Position numbers and translations under genes: made by a program. DNA of 64,000 nt from the NCBI GenBank assembly GCA_028274465.1, contig CM051457.1, forward strand, positions 97,835,982 to 97,899,981. The letters run 5' to 3'. This document shows positions 1 to 10,899 of the stretch, in pieces. Source of the stretch: Plantago ovata (taxonomy: Eukaryota > Streptophyta > Magnoliopsida > Lamiales > Plantaginaceae). Under the pieces are notes generated by a model. It made no database searches and had not been told where the DNA came from. It saw nothing but the letters and a program-made list of their open reading frames with translations. Numbering within the stretch: position 1 is the first letter of the stretch; each line of letters begins with the position of its first letter.

Positions 1-1226
1 TGAGTGTCATCATCAGCTTTCCTCTTTTTCTTGTTAGATTTCTCCAGTTTCCCAGAGTTATCTATAGTTGCATTTTCAGCAACGGTTGTTGTACACGTAC
101 CTTGTTGATTTTCTACAGCAGTTTCTTTTGTGTTACCACTACCAACAGCAGTTTCATCTCTAAGTTGCTGAGTGGTAACATCTGCAGCTGTTGTATACCT
201 TTCTTGTTGGCTTGTGCTGACAACATTTGCAGTTGTTGTCTTCTTAGGTTTCTTTCCAGCAGTCTTAGGTACATTCTGCTTGTAGAATGATCTTCCCACA
301 TTGCACACAGATTTCTTGATTGGCAATGGGTTTCTTAGCTGAATCCTGAAATGTTCAAGGATGTAGCATATCTTGATTCCATACACAACTGGAAAGGAAG
401 GTGAGACTTTGTTGTCTTCTACCTTTACCTTAAACTTAGTAACACAATCAACAAGCCTGTTGAAAATGTACTTAGCCTAGTTAAGTTCCGTTTTATTTTC
501 ATGGATATGCATCAGCAATGGCCATCTTCTCAGGCCTACTTGGTCAATTCCTCCAACATGGGAGTCAAGAACTTTTATTAGTAGGAGAGCTACTAGACCA
601 AGTGAATGGCATAGATGCTTTCTCTTAACGTGCTTTGTCCAAGTCACGGGAGCAATCTCGCCTTTCTTCATTTTCTCATTTCTGACGTCACTGTAGAAAG
701 CTTCAATTTCTTCGTCAGTGGCAGTGACGTCATCTTCAGTTCCATTGGTTGGAATCTGAAATATCTCCGCTAAATCAGTCCATTTCAGGACGATTTGCGT
801 GTTCTGAACTGTAGTAAAGATCACTTTTTCAGTGACTCCTTTACTATCAGTAAGGGACTGGATTTATGCATTGTTGTAGAATTCCATTGTATCAATCATG
901 CTCACTTGCTCAGTGCGAGCAGAGATAAAGTTCATGAAGCCTTGCTGCTTGATAAGCTCAAGCGCCTCTTTATTTTCATCATCGAGTTCTTGTTCATAAA
1001 AGTACCTAATGTACTTTTCTTTTGCAAAACCTCCCCATTGCATCAACATCTCACACTTTGCAGTGTCAAGATATGACGGAGGCATAGGTTTTTCGGATAT
1101 GCGGTCGTTTTTCAACACAACTTTCATTGTGTTTGTGGCTGGAGTAGTCAGTGGAGCAGTGCGTGTTTCAGCACTGTCAACCTTTGATGACTTTGAGGAC
1201 TTACAAGACTGTCTCTTGGGAGCCAT
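1..1226 (-). pseudogene. Accessory ORF3 of the SIRE-like element, broken
   Basis: The ORF starts at the ATG at 1226 (MAPKRQSCKSSK, a basic Ser/Lys-rich start) and runs in one frame to 864. The protein then continues in other frames at about 824-477 and from 476 to the window edge, so at least two frame breaks are present. The middle has the segment MEFYNNA. The last part ends in a Thr/Gln/Lys-rich tail with a KKKRK cluster, open at position 1. It lies where SIRE elements keep their env-like ORF. No signal peptide or clear membrane segment is visible. The pattern of blocks resembles the putative plant transposon protein domain seen in the ORF at 62254-63594; that link is my inference. Confidence 0.6.
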
Positions 1227-1360
1227 TTCTTTTATAGAGCAAGTAAATGTGTACGAAAAGAGATAGTTTGCTTTTTGACCGGAGGTACAGTAGATTCAGG
1301 CTAAAATTTGCAAAGAAGGGAAATCTGAGTTAAAGAATTTTGTCATTTATCTAACTCCTT

Positions 1361-1371
1361 CTTTATATAGT
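1361..1371 (-). promoter_or_regulatory. TATA-like box ahead of ORF3
   Basis: On the minus strand the sequence reads ACTATATAAAG, a strong plant TATA consensus, about 135 bp upstream of the ORF3 ATG at 1226. The 1227-1586 spacer between the pol stop and ORF3 is otherwise noncoding. This would allow ORF3 its own transcript, but nothing here proves transcription. Confidence 0.4.
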
Positions 1372-1586
1372 GTCTCTGGTGTGTGAGAAACTCAATCGAT
1401 TTGAGCTCTCAGCAAGGGTAAAACAGAGAAACACTGGAGTTAGTGGAGCCTTTGCATTAAATGCGTAGTGGCCCACTAACTTGAAACCGTCAGAGCACTC
1501 TCTCTCTTTGTTTTATTAACCGTTAGATTAGTAACTCCTTTTAATCAATGGCCACGATTGAATTTCATGTCATGATTATTACGAGT

Positions 1587-3153
1587 TTATATGTGCCCGA
1601 TTAACGTCACAAATTGATTTGACCGAGTTTTCTTTGCAGAAATACCATAATCTCTTAATTGTTGATGAATCCATAGGATTTGAGTTGTGCAACAACCAGC
1701 TGCAATGTATTCAGATTCAGTAGATGAATTGGCAACACAGGTTTGCTTCTTGCTGAACCATGATATTAATCTAGTACCCAAAAACTGACAAGTTCCAGAG
1801 GTACTTTTTCTATCAAGAGTTGATCCTCCATGATCAGCATCAGAATAACCAACCAATTCAAGTCCAGAATCTTTAGGATACCATAATCCAACATTGACTG
1901 TACCTTTAACATATTTCAGTATCTTGATTGCCTTTTTGTAGTGTGATTCTCTTGGATCAGATTGGAATCTTGCACACACACAAACAACATACTGAATGTC
2001 AGGTCTACTTGCTGTTAGATACAACAAGGAACCAATGAGCTTCCTATACTTGTGTTCTTCAACAATTTTGTCCTCTTTAGTATAGCCCAATTTGGTACCA
2101 ACACTCATAGGGATCTTTTCAGGTTTCTCATCCTCTTTGATCCTAAACTTTATGAGCATTTCTTTCGCATACTTTGCTTGATTTATGAATATTCCATCTT
2201 TGAGTTGCTTGACTTGCAATCCTAGGAAGTAATTCAATTTTCCCATCATACTCATTTCAAACTTATTTGTCATGAGTTTGGCAAAATCATCACAAAGTTG
2301 CTTGTCCTTAGATCCAAAAATTATGTCATCCACATAAATTTGAACTAAGAGTATTTTACCACCATGGTTCATGGTAAATAAGGTTTTGTCAACTTCACCT
2401 TTCTTGAAACCATTTTCCAGCAAGAACTTAGCCAAGGTATCATACCATGCTCTTGGTGCTTGCTTTAGACCATATACAGCTTTCTGAAGCTTGTATACCA
2501 TCTTGATTTCTGAGGGAAGTTCAAAGCCGGGGGGTTGTTCTAGGTAGACTTCTTCAGCAAGTTCACCATTCAAGAATGCACTTTTAACATCCATTTGGTA
2601 AACAATGAAGTCATTGTGAGCAGCAAAGGCCAAGAAAAGCCTAATTGCATCCAATCTTGCAACTGGTGCATAAGACTCATCATAGTCCAATCCTTCAGTC
2701 TGACAGTAACCTTGAGCAACTATACGTGCTTTATTTCTTGTTACTTCACCAGACTCGCTCAGCTTGTTTCTGAACAGCCACTTTGTACCAATAGCTTTCT
2801 TGTCTTCAGCAAGTGGCACAAGTTTCCAGACTTTGTTTCTTTCAAATTGATCCAGTTCTTCTTGCATTGCCTTTATCCATTCAGAATGCTTTAAAGCTTC
2901 TTCTATGGTTTTAGGTTCAATTTCTGACACAAAGCAAGAGAACAATGATTCTACTTCTACGACAATTGCTTCTTCAGCAAGTCCATGAGTAGCTTTGGAT
3001 CTAGTCACTTGGCGTTTATTAATATCGCCAATCATATCCGTAGAGGGATGATCTCTAATCCATTTATTAACAGGTTTTCTGCTTGTTGGATCAGGATATG
3101 TTTGCTCATCAGCATGTGACTCTTCAGTATGTACTTGTTCAGTACTACTGGGA
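1587..3153 (-). pseudogene. Reverse transcriptase-RNase H part of the SIRE-like pol
   Basis: The frame is open from the insertion junction at 3153 down to the stop at 1587. It encodes the copia reverse transcriptase (RVT_2), with [26 protein letters not shown] context and the catalytic YVDD at 2325-2336. RNase H follows, with the YSDADHGG and STESEYIAA motifs. It copies the element RNA into DNA inside virus-like particles. The normal copia RNase H tail is missing: after the YGISAKKT segment the protein ends within about 15 unrelated residues, so a C-terminal deletion is likely. The N-terminal side is cut from integrase by the inserted element at 3159. Confidence 0.85.
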
Positions 3154-3158
3154 ATTTG

Positions 3159-5254
3159 TGTAAGAAAATATGGTCAGAGTTACCCCTAGGGTACGCAGCA
3201 GAATTTCAAAAAATTTCTTAACATACAGGTTAATTGATTATGCATATGTCGTATATATATAAACACGTCAATTAGAAGACTAACCTTACTTCCAAAGCAG
3301 CTTCCAAGTCTTCGTAATATTCCGGTGTATCTTCTCCTTCGTCGAAGTTGAAGATATCTACAATACTCTGTATATCTGCAAGACAATAAGAGTTAGTTTC
3401 CAGCTCCTAGAACCTCAACCTTGGTATCCACGGATGAACAGCCTATTGGAAGAATGCTAGGATATTCTTTGTGTGACCAAGAAGACGGGGCGGCAATTCC
3501 TCCGGTGAGGTGGCGCGCGCGCGGGTGGCTAAAGAGGAGGGGAGAGCTTTTTATTTTCTCTAAGAAAACTAGGTAGAATAACTGTGTGCAAAACTGTATC
3601 TGAAAACTGTGTAAGTCTATGTCAAAAGCTCTCTAATAGTCTACTATATAGTAGTCTATAGAAGCCTAAAGCATAAGCAATTAGACTTCGTAAAGGAATA
3701 AGAATTTAATTCTTATCGCACAAGGAAACCAATATCAAGTCTAGATTCATTCCCAATCAAATTAAAACTCAATCAGGAAAATCCAACTTATCCCTTGGAC
3801 TTCTAATAGAGGAAGGAGTCGAACTCCTTCCCCTACTCTATCCATGCGCGCGCGCGCCTTGTCCTATAGGAGGTGGGTCCCAATTTTGGGACCCACTTAT
3901 AGTTCTAAGGCAATTCAAACTCCAAGTAGATTTTGCCCAAGTGCATATGTTAATTCTAAATTAACATATCCTTTCTTATCAAACCTCCATTATATTTCCA
4001 AAATATAATCTTTTATTGTATTTACATAAAATACAATTAATTATCCAATTCAATTAATAATTCCAAATCATTAATTGAGCCACCAAATATTATAATTAAT
4101 TCCAAATCAATTATAATCCATCAATCACAATTAATTCCAAATTAATTGCGATTCCATCTTCAAGGATATTCTGATAGACTGAATCACCACATAGTGTGAC
4201 CCATAGGGCCTCACCGTATTAAGCAAGTCCTACACTAGGCAACATGGAATTCCTAGACGGTTCCATTTGCAATATTAATACGTGAGGACGTTTGAGAGTT
4301 TTCTCAAAGCTAACCCTTTCGTTGCGAAGCCTGTTGCGCTCAACGCGGCGATGGTAACGTTCCTTCATCTGACTTGCTCGAATGTATCTAGGATCGATGA
4401 AGTGTCTATCCCAATAATACATCCACGGGCGTCTCAGGGAGTTGCTTGGTTAAGATATACTTATGACTATCATAATATATCATTTGCACTGGCCAGTGAC
4501 TTTACCAACACAACTATGCAGACTATGAGCAGTGCTCTCCTGTGCTACACTTGAGAGATGAATTCTTCACAGAATCACTTATCACCCCCATTTGTATTTA
4601 GCCATAATCCTGGATCGTGTCTTAGGTCAGCTGCTTATTCAGAGCTGACATCGAAGGGTCCACCAAGGATATGGGGCAACAAATGTGATGATAAAGTCCT
4701 GTAAGTACAAAGGACGAATGGTATCACTTCGACAATTCACCGGTTCCCATAGACACTTCGGTGTAGAGTATACATCGATGGGAGTGTCCGGTGGGTACTT
4801 CCATTGCTCGATAAAGCTTCTTCGAACAACTATGCGCAGTTATGGGAATGTTTCTCGATTGTCCAACAATCCGTTCCGTGGCCGTGGGATCGGCTCACAC
4901 TTGCTCCAACAAGTATAACCTCCACGCATACTATTCTTGTCTGGTTCATTCAGACCCCCACATCCGAGATGAACCTCGACTAGGGAGAGTTTGGGATAGA
5001 TGATAACTCACATAGCTCCCACTATCTATGTGATCGGTCATCTATCCGAGGGGACATGTTTAATATCAATACAGACAGTAATAAAGATATGACATGCTGC
5101 AGCCTGGTGTAATATAAATATGAAAGCGATACTCAATCGTAAAATGCAACAAACATATATTATATTACGTTGACCTGTGTAATAGTACATATATGCCCTC
5201 TATAAGGGCACCATGCCCTTAGTAAGGACTGTCTCTAGGACATATACACTATCA
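3159..5254 (-). repeat. 3' LTR of the inner copia element
   Basis: It begins TGTAAG and ends ACTATCA on the plus strand, so TG..CA in either reading. It matches 10900-12997 along its whole length. Inside are an alternating GC run (about 3845-3857), a perfect inverted repeat of GTGGGTCCC with GGGACCCAC (3873-3896) and a TATA-like TATATAGTAG on the minus strand near 3641-3652. Small ORFs inside recur in every LTR copy only because the LTR itself recurs. Confidence 0.95.
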
Positions 5255-5267
5255 ATCTCCCACTTGG
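5255..5267 (-). other. Polypurine tract of the inner copia element
   Basis: On the minus strand CCAAGTGGGAGAT abuts the 3' LTR. Copia elements use such a purine run as the RNA primer for plus-strand DNA synthesis. Confidence 0.8.
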
Positions 5268-5382
5268 ACTAGAGCCAGTCACCTTTATGCCTAATGCCCA
5301 GATTAGCTTAATGTCTTAAGTGGACTTCCACTGATAAGACCTTGGTGAAAGGATCTGCCACGTTGTCCGTGGTAGAGACACG

Positions 5383-8239
5383 TTATATACTAACTTCTCC
5401 TCTATCTATAATCTCATGTATAACGTGATATTGTCTAAGTACATGTTTGTTCTTGTTTGTAGATCTAGGCTCCCTAGCTTGAGCGACGGCGCCCGTATAG
5501 TCACAATAAATCGTTATTGGACTGGGAGCAGGAACAACCCTCAATTCCTTCAAGAACTCTGAAATCCAGACAGCTTGTTTCGATGCTTCTGATGCAGCAA
5601 TGTACTCGGCCTCTGTGGATGAGTCAGCAACCGTGGCTTGCTTAGAGCTCTTCCAACAGACAGCTCCTCCGTTCAATTTGAATACGTATCCTGTCTGTGA
5701 CTTAAAGTCATCAGGATCTGATTCAAATCCAACGTCGACATACCCAGAGATCTTTAATTCTGGTTCTCCACCAAACACCAAGAACATCTCTTTAGTCCGT
5801 CTAAGGTACTTAAGAATGTTCTTCACAGCAGTCCAGTGAGGTACTCCTGGATTCTGTTGGTGTCGACAAGTGACACTAAGCGCATATGCCACATCGGGCC
5901 TTGTGCAATTCATTGCATACATTATAGACCCTACTGCCGAAGCATAGGGCACACGACTCATTGCATTTCTCTCTTCACCAGTTTTAGGACCATCCTTAAC
6001 TGATAAGGTAATCCCATGCCCAGCTGGGAGAAAGCCTCTCTTTGAGTCGTCCATCTTATAACGCTTCAGTATTTTGTCGATGTAGGTGGACTGTGTCATT
6101 CCTAACATCCTCTTGGATCTATCTCTAAAGATCTTGATCCCTAGGATGTAGTTCGCTTCACCCAAGTCCTTCATCGAGAAGGTACTTGATAACCAAACTT
6201 TAGTCTCTTCTAGCATAGAGACATTGTTTCCCATGATCAAAATGTCATCTACATAAATGATCATGAAAACAACTCCTTTGTCGATGTGTCTTGCGTAGAC
6301 ACAGGGATCTTCCTTGCTTCTGATGAAGTCAAACGATTTGACGGCTTCATCAAAGCGGATATTTCAGCTCCTTGACGCTTGGTTTAGCCCATAGATGGAT
6401 CTTTGTAATTTGGATACAGCAGTTGGCCTGGTTTTACTAATAAAACCTTCCGGATGTACCATATAGACCTCTTCCTCAAGGTTGCCATTGAGGAAGGTTG
6501 TCTTTACATCCATCTGCCAGATTTCATAATCATAGTAGGCAGCTATCGCAAGTAGAATTCGAATGGACTTCAATTTTGCTACCGGTGAAAAGGTTTCATC
6601 GTAATCGATGCCATACCTTTGCGTGTAGCCTTTCGCCACAAGCCTAGCTTTGTGCGTTTGTACCTTGCCATCGGCATCTGTCTTTCGTTTAAAGACCCAT
6701 TTGCACCCAATTGGTCTAACCCCTTGGGGCAAATCTACCAAGTTCCAAACTTGGTTCTGGTACATTGAATCCATTTCTAATTCCATGGCCTCTTGCCATT
6801 TGTCTGAGTCAATATCAATTATTGCCTCTTTGTAGGTCTCGGAATCTTCCCGATCTGATAAACCGACATCAAGTTCACTGATGTTTTCTATCATAAGGCT
6901 TTGCTTCTGAGGTCCTCTTAGGATCCTCTTCGACCTACGGAGCTCGACTTGTTCTGGTGCTTTTCTTTTCTGGCTTCGTGTAACACGAACATTATCAGCG
7001 GGCACTGATGCAGCTGGTCGTTGGGCGCGACCCTGTTCCCTTGCGGGAGGCTGCTCTTGTGCAACTTGTTGCACAGGTTGGTTGACAACGGGTTCTATTG
7101 GTGTGGTTTCAACTGTTGATCTAATCACAGGACTCCCACTGACTATGACATGCCTAGCAAGTGTCATATCATCACCCTTGTCTGCTTCGAAAGCTCCCAC
7201 TGAACTTGAGTCCAAATCAGAAGATTTAGAGACCTCATGTTCGCGCGTGTCAAAGTCTTGAATTTCTTCAAGTTCTATCATATCATCTAACCTCTCTTCT
7301 TCGAGGTATTCAGCTTCTAAATACTTCACGTTTCTAGACACGATCACCTTGTGATCTTCAACATGATAGAATTCATAACCTCTCGTCTGGCGAGGATAGC
7401 CTATGAAATATACTTTGACACCCTTGGCATCTAACTTATCAGTGAGCATCAGCTTGACTATCGCAGGACAGCCCCAAGGTCTAAGATAGCCTAGTGAAGG
7501 CTTCTTTCCCTTCCATAACTCATAAGGAGTTTTCTCCACTGATTTAGATGGCACACGGTTCAGAATGTAGATTGCAGTTTGTAGTGCATATCCCCACAGA
7601 TACTTTGGAAGATTCGAGAATCCAATCATTGATCTTACCATGTCTAACAGGGTTCGATTCCTTCTCTCAGACACACCATTTAACTGTGGTGTTCCAGGAG
7701 GAGTCTATTGCGATTGAATTCCATTTTCCTTCAAGTAATCGATAAATTCTTCACTAAGGTATTCACCTCCTCGATCTGATCGAAGAGTGACTATCCTTAG
7801 GTTCAATTCATTCTCGACCTCATTCCTAAACTCCTTGAATTTCCCAAAGGTCTCGGATTTATTCTTCATAATAAATATATCCATACCTTGAGAAATCGTC
7901 AGTAAAGGTAACGAAGTAAGGATAACCCCCACACGCATGGACTTTAAATGGTCCACATACATCGGTATGTATGAGCTCTAAGCAGCGAGTGGCACGAACA
8001 CCTTGTCCAACAAAAGGTTTGTTCGTCATCTTACCCTTAACACAAGATTCACATGTACCATATAATTCAAAATCAAATGGTTCTAAGTAGTCCAACTTCC
8101 TTAGTCTTTGAATTCGTGTTTCATTGATATGGCCTAGCCGACAATGCCATAGATAAGATGGATTATTCTTCTTACTTGAAGACGGTTGTTTGTTATGTAT
8201 TTGAAATAAAGGTAGACTACTTTGAAAAATATAAACCAT
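5383..8239 (-). pseudogene. Pol (integrase, reverse transcriptase, RNase H) of the inner copia element
   Basis: From the 5' end: GAG-pre-integrase (HCRLGHINETRIQ) and the zinc-binding C-x2-C context (CESCVKGK); then integrase with the catalytic D (HTDVCGP), D (SDRGGEY) and E ([12 protein letters not shown]); then RVT_2 with [20 protein letters not shown] and YVDD at 6244-6255; then RNase H with SSTEAEYIAAS. Breaks seen: the frame changes between gag-protease and this ORF near 8220-8239 and again near 7860. There is an in-frame TAG in integrase at 7705-7707 just before [11 protein letters not shown]. There is an in-frame TGA at about 6364, where the family has Trp in QASRSW. The C-terminus also runs out early at 5383. 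All enzymes act in virus-like particles and in the nucleus. Confidence 0.9.
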
Positions 8240-9356
8240 TCACCAAGCGAGCCTTTCCATAATACTGATCATTTAATGAAAAATAACAAGTATTATTCGC
8301 AAATCGAAAGGAAAAACCCATATTGTCTAACAATGGAATGGAAATAATATTTCTGACAATGGATGGAACAAAATAAACATTATCAAGTTCTAAACATTGT
8401 CCCGAAGGTAAATCTATCTTGCTGCGTCCAACGCGTTTGGCTTCAACTGGATTGCCGTTCCCAACATGCAAGTCGATTTCACCTCGCTTGACTAGCCTGT
8501 GATCAATTAGCTCCTGCACATTATTACAAATGTGTGAGCCACAGGCTGTATCTAATACCCAACCATTGGAGTCAAAAGTAGTCATGTTCATTTCAATAAC
8601 AAACACACCTGAGCCAGAAGCTGATGACTTCTTAGCTTGATCTGCCCTAAACTTTGGGCAATCTTTCTTCCAGTGGCCCTTGAGCTTGCAGTAGAGACAA
8701 ATCTCGATCCTAAGTCGAAATTCAGCCATCCTACGATAGCGCCCATTCTTGCCACCCCTCTTCCTTTTGGGTCTACGATTGACCCTTGGGAATCTGTTGG
8801 CAATGGGTCTCTCAGCAATCAACTCTGTTGCTACCCCAACATTGGGATTATGAATAGATTGCAACAATCTTTGCACGATCAAGATAATGGAAGCCTTAGC
8901 TTCTAGCTCTAAGCCATATCCAACAAGTTGTAAGAGAAAGTCAATCAATGACTTAACTTGTTCAGGCGACAACTCTTCTGTCCCAAGCCTTTTGATAAGC
9001 ATGATCTTGATAGCTTCGAACCCTTCACACATCCTTGGAGCATCCAAGAATGAGGAGAGATATTTTACAATCTCATATGGTTCCTTGTCTCGACATGGTC
9101 CAACCATATTGTCAGACATAGCATTCAGCAACAAGTTCTTTACAAACTCGGCCCTTTCCACTTCCAATTCATAATAGCAATCATAGGTTGCCGTAGTGAA
9201 TTCAGTGGGAGGTGGAGGGATAGGTTCGTCCAAGACGTACTCAACCTCATTGTACCATAGCACCTTTCGTACCTCATGGATCCAATCCACGTAGTTTGGT
9301 CCTGTTAGCTTTTGCAACTCCAAGTTGGCAACAAGCTCGGAGGACGGTATCGCCAT
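8217..9356 (-). CDS. Gag-protease of the inner copia element
   Basis: I take the ATG at 9356 (MAIPSSELVANL); an upstream in-frame ATG at 9404 gives an unlikely hydrophobic extension. The first part is a copia gag (LTGPNYVDWIHEVRKVL, residues about 15-35), which packages the element RNA. The zinc knuckle CLYCKLKGHWKKDC (CX2CX4HX4C) follows a basic Arg/Lys-rich stretch. The aspartic protease begins with WVLDTACGSH, where the active-site triad is DTA rather than the usual DSG or DTG. The ORF stops at 8217, and pol continues in another frame. It is 379 residues long and uninterrupted. Confidence 0.85.
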   Translation of the reverse strand: MAIPSSELVANLELQKLTGPNYVDWIHEVRKVLWYNEVEYVLDEPIPPPPTEFTTATYDCYYELEVERAEFVKNLLLNAMSDNMVGPCRDKEPYEIVKYLSSFLDAPRMCEGFEAIKIMLIKRLGTEELSPEQVKSLIDFLLQLVGYGLELEAKASIILIVQRLLQSIHNPNVGVATELIAERPIANRFPRVNRRPKRKRGGKNGRYRRMAEFRLRIEICLYCKLKGHWKKDCPKFRADQAKKSSASGSGVFVIEMNMTTFDSNGWVLDTACGSHICNNVQELIDHRLVKRGEIDLHVGNGNPVEAKRVGRSKIDLPSGQCLELDNVYFVPSIVRNIISIPLLDNMGFSFRFANNTCYFSLNDQYYGKARLVNGLYFSK

Positions 9357-9879
9357 TTCTAAAATCCTAAGGAGAAATAATATAGAACGAAAACAATAAA
9401 TCAACTATTGAAATATTATTTCTAAATACACAGTCAACATATGATTGCCCCCAAAACAAACATACGGGTAATGTCCAACAAGTTACCGTAGTGGCCAAGA
9501 TCCAAATCCATACTATGCTATACTCCAACGGGGGCTGGTCGCATAGCATAATATGACCGGTAGGACTAGTAAGACTATCCAATTGCGTCACGCAACTCTT
9601 AGTTGTTAAATCTAATTTAACCCGATGCCCTACATATTGTACCTATCGAGGTCGCTAGATACAATATGCAGTAAGTCATAACCATAGGCTTACTCTAATC
9701 CGACGATTACTGCGAGTGTGTAAGACGAGGTCGCCAATACAAGAAAACGCAATGAAAGTTCAGAATTAAAGCACCCTATGGAAAGCATCTCAGAAATACA
9801 TACATATATATATTTCTGTACTTATATTGGTTGGGGCTTGTAGCTTGAGGGTTGTTATCAGTCATCTACAAACAAATAA

Positions 9880-10035
9880 GGGCGCCGCCTACCCATCATG
9901 CATGAACGGTCTACACGTAATGGATGCCGCCTATCCATTCTAGTTCTAAGCGCGGTCAAGCACATAATGGGTGCCGCCTACTCATACATAAATATGCGGT
10001 CCGACATATAAGAGGGCGCCGCCTACCCTAGCGGT
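9880..10035. repeat. Degenerate tandem repeat with GCCGCCTAYCCAT core
   Basis: Four units of roughly 45-50 bp each contain GCCGCCTACCCAT or a near match, followed by a CGGTC-type block. They read as imperfect tandem copies in the element leader. Confidence 0.7.
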
Positions 10036-10526
10036 CGAACGAAATGTAAAATACAAGGTATTTAAACATGCATTGTCAAACAATATCATATAGAGCATAT
10101 GAAACAAGTAGTAGCCTATGTGGATGACAAAAGACTTCATAATTTCATTATGAAAATTATAATCTCATACTTATAATCTCTATGAAATAATTGAAAATTT
10201 GGACTACATTGAATAATCGAAAATTCTATTGACAAAGTAGCAATTTTCAAAAACCCGAAGGACTTAATTGTAATTTTAAAAACCTTGGAGGTGTTAAATC
10301 TAAAATTCAAAAGTAGAAGGACTAATTTGCAATAAACAATAAATTGATAAATTACAAAGAAGCCCTTTAACTTTATACTAATTAAATTTAACCCCTCTAG
10401 TTTAAAACAATTACAATTAAATCATATTATATTCCAAATATAAAATTCAATCCTCAAAACTTTCAAAAATTCGATTTTGGGTCCAACCCGAAAATATATA
10501 TATATATATTTTATTTTTTTTAAAAC

Positions 10527-10727
10527 GTGGGACGAGAGGTCCCCCCGGTGCCCGCGGCCCCGGGCGCCCGGCTCCCGCGGCACGCTGGTACCGGCGCCGC
10601 GGTCCCGTGCGACCGGCGCCCGCGGCACGCGGGCACCGGCGCCTCGGGTGTGGGCGCCTAGCGCCTGCGTCCGCAGGCTGCCCGCGGTACACGGGCGCCT
10701 GCGGCCCCGCAGGCGGCCCGATCCGAA
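10527..10727. repeat. GC island with CCGCGG/GGCGCC palindromic repeats
   Basis: About 200 bp of very high GC is bounded on both sides by the same CCGAAAATATATATATAT sequence. Inside, a unit around CCCGCGGCACGCGGGCACCGG recurs about four times with variation. The open frames across it are compositional artefacts. It sits in the leader of the inner copia element. Confidence 0.8.
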
Positions 10728-10884
10728 AATATATATATATTAAATTTTTTTTTTTTTTTAAATATAAATTCTAAATTTATATAAAAAACAAAACTTTTGA
10801 AAATCGAATTTATCATAGAATTAATTGCATCCACATATCTACAAAATCATACAATATATATACGTATATACGTAATCAATTAAC

Positions 10885-10898
10885 TGGCTCTGATACCA
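10885..10898 (-). other. Primer binding site, initiator tRNA-Met
   Basis: On the minus strand TGGTATCAGAGCCA lies one base from the 5' LTR end. It is complementary to the 3' end of plant initiator tRNA-Met, the usual copia primer. Confidence 0.9.
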
Positions 10899-10899
10899 C

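Larger units (their letters stand above)
9357..10884 (-). other. Long untranslated leader of the inner copia element
   Basis: About 1.5 kb separates the primer site from gag, with no credible ORF. It is AT-rich apart from two structured blocks, the GCCGCC repeats at 9880-10035 and the GC island at 10527-10727. It probably contains packaging and translation-start signals of the genomic RNA; that role is inferred from position. Confidence 0.7.

Noticed and set aside
4219..4918. Short ORFs (60-90 codons) that recur nearly unchanged at 11962-12661 and 24740-25446
   Set aside because: They lie inside LTRs and are alike only because the LTRs are copies of each other. They overlap on both strands and have no domain or start context.
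10422..10743. Arg/Pro/Ala-rich open frames on both strands
   Set aside because: They are produced by the GC-rich palindromic island, which removes stop codons in all frames; composition explains them.
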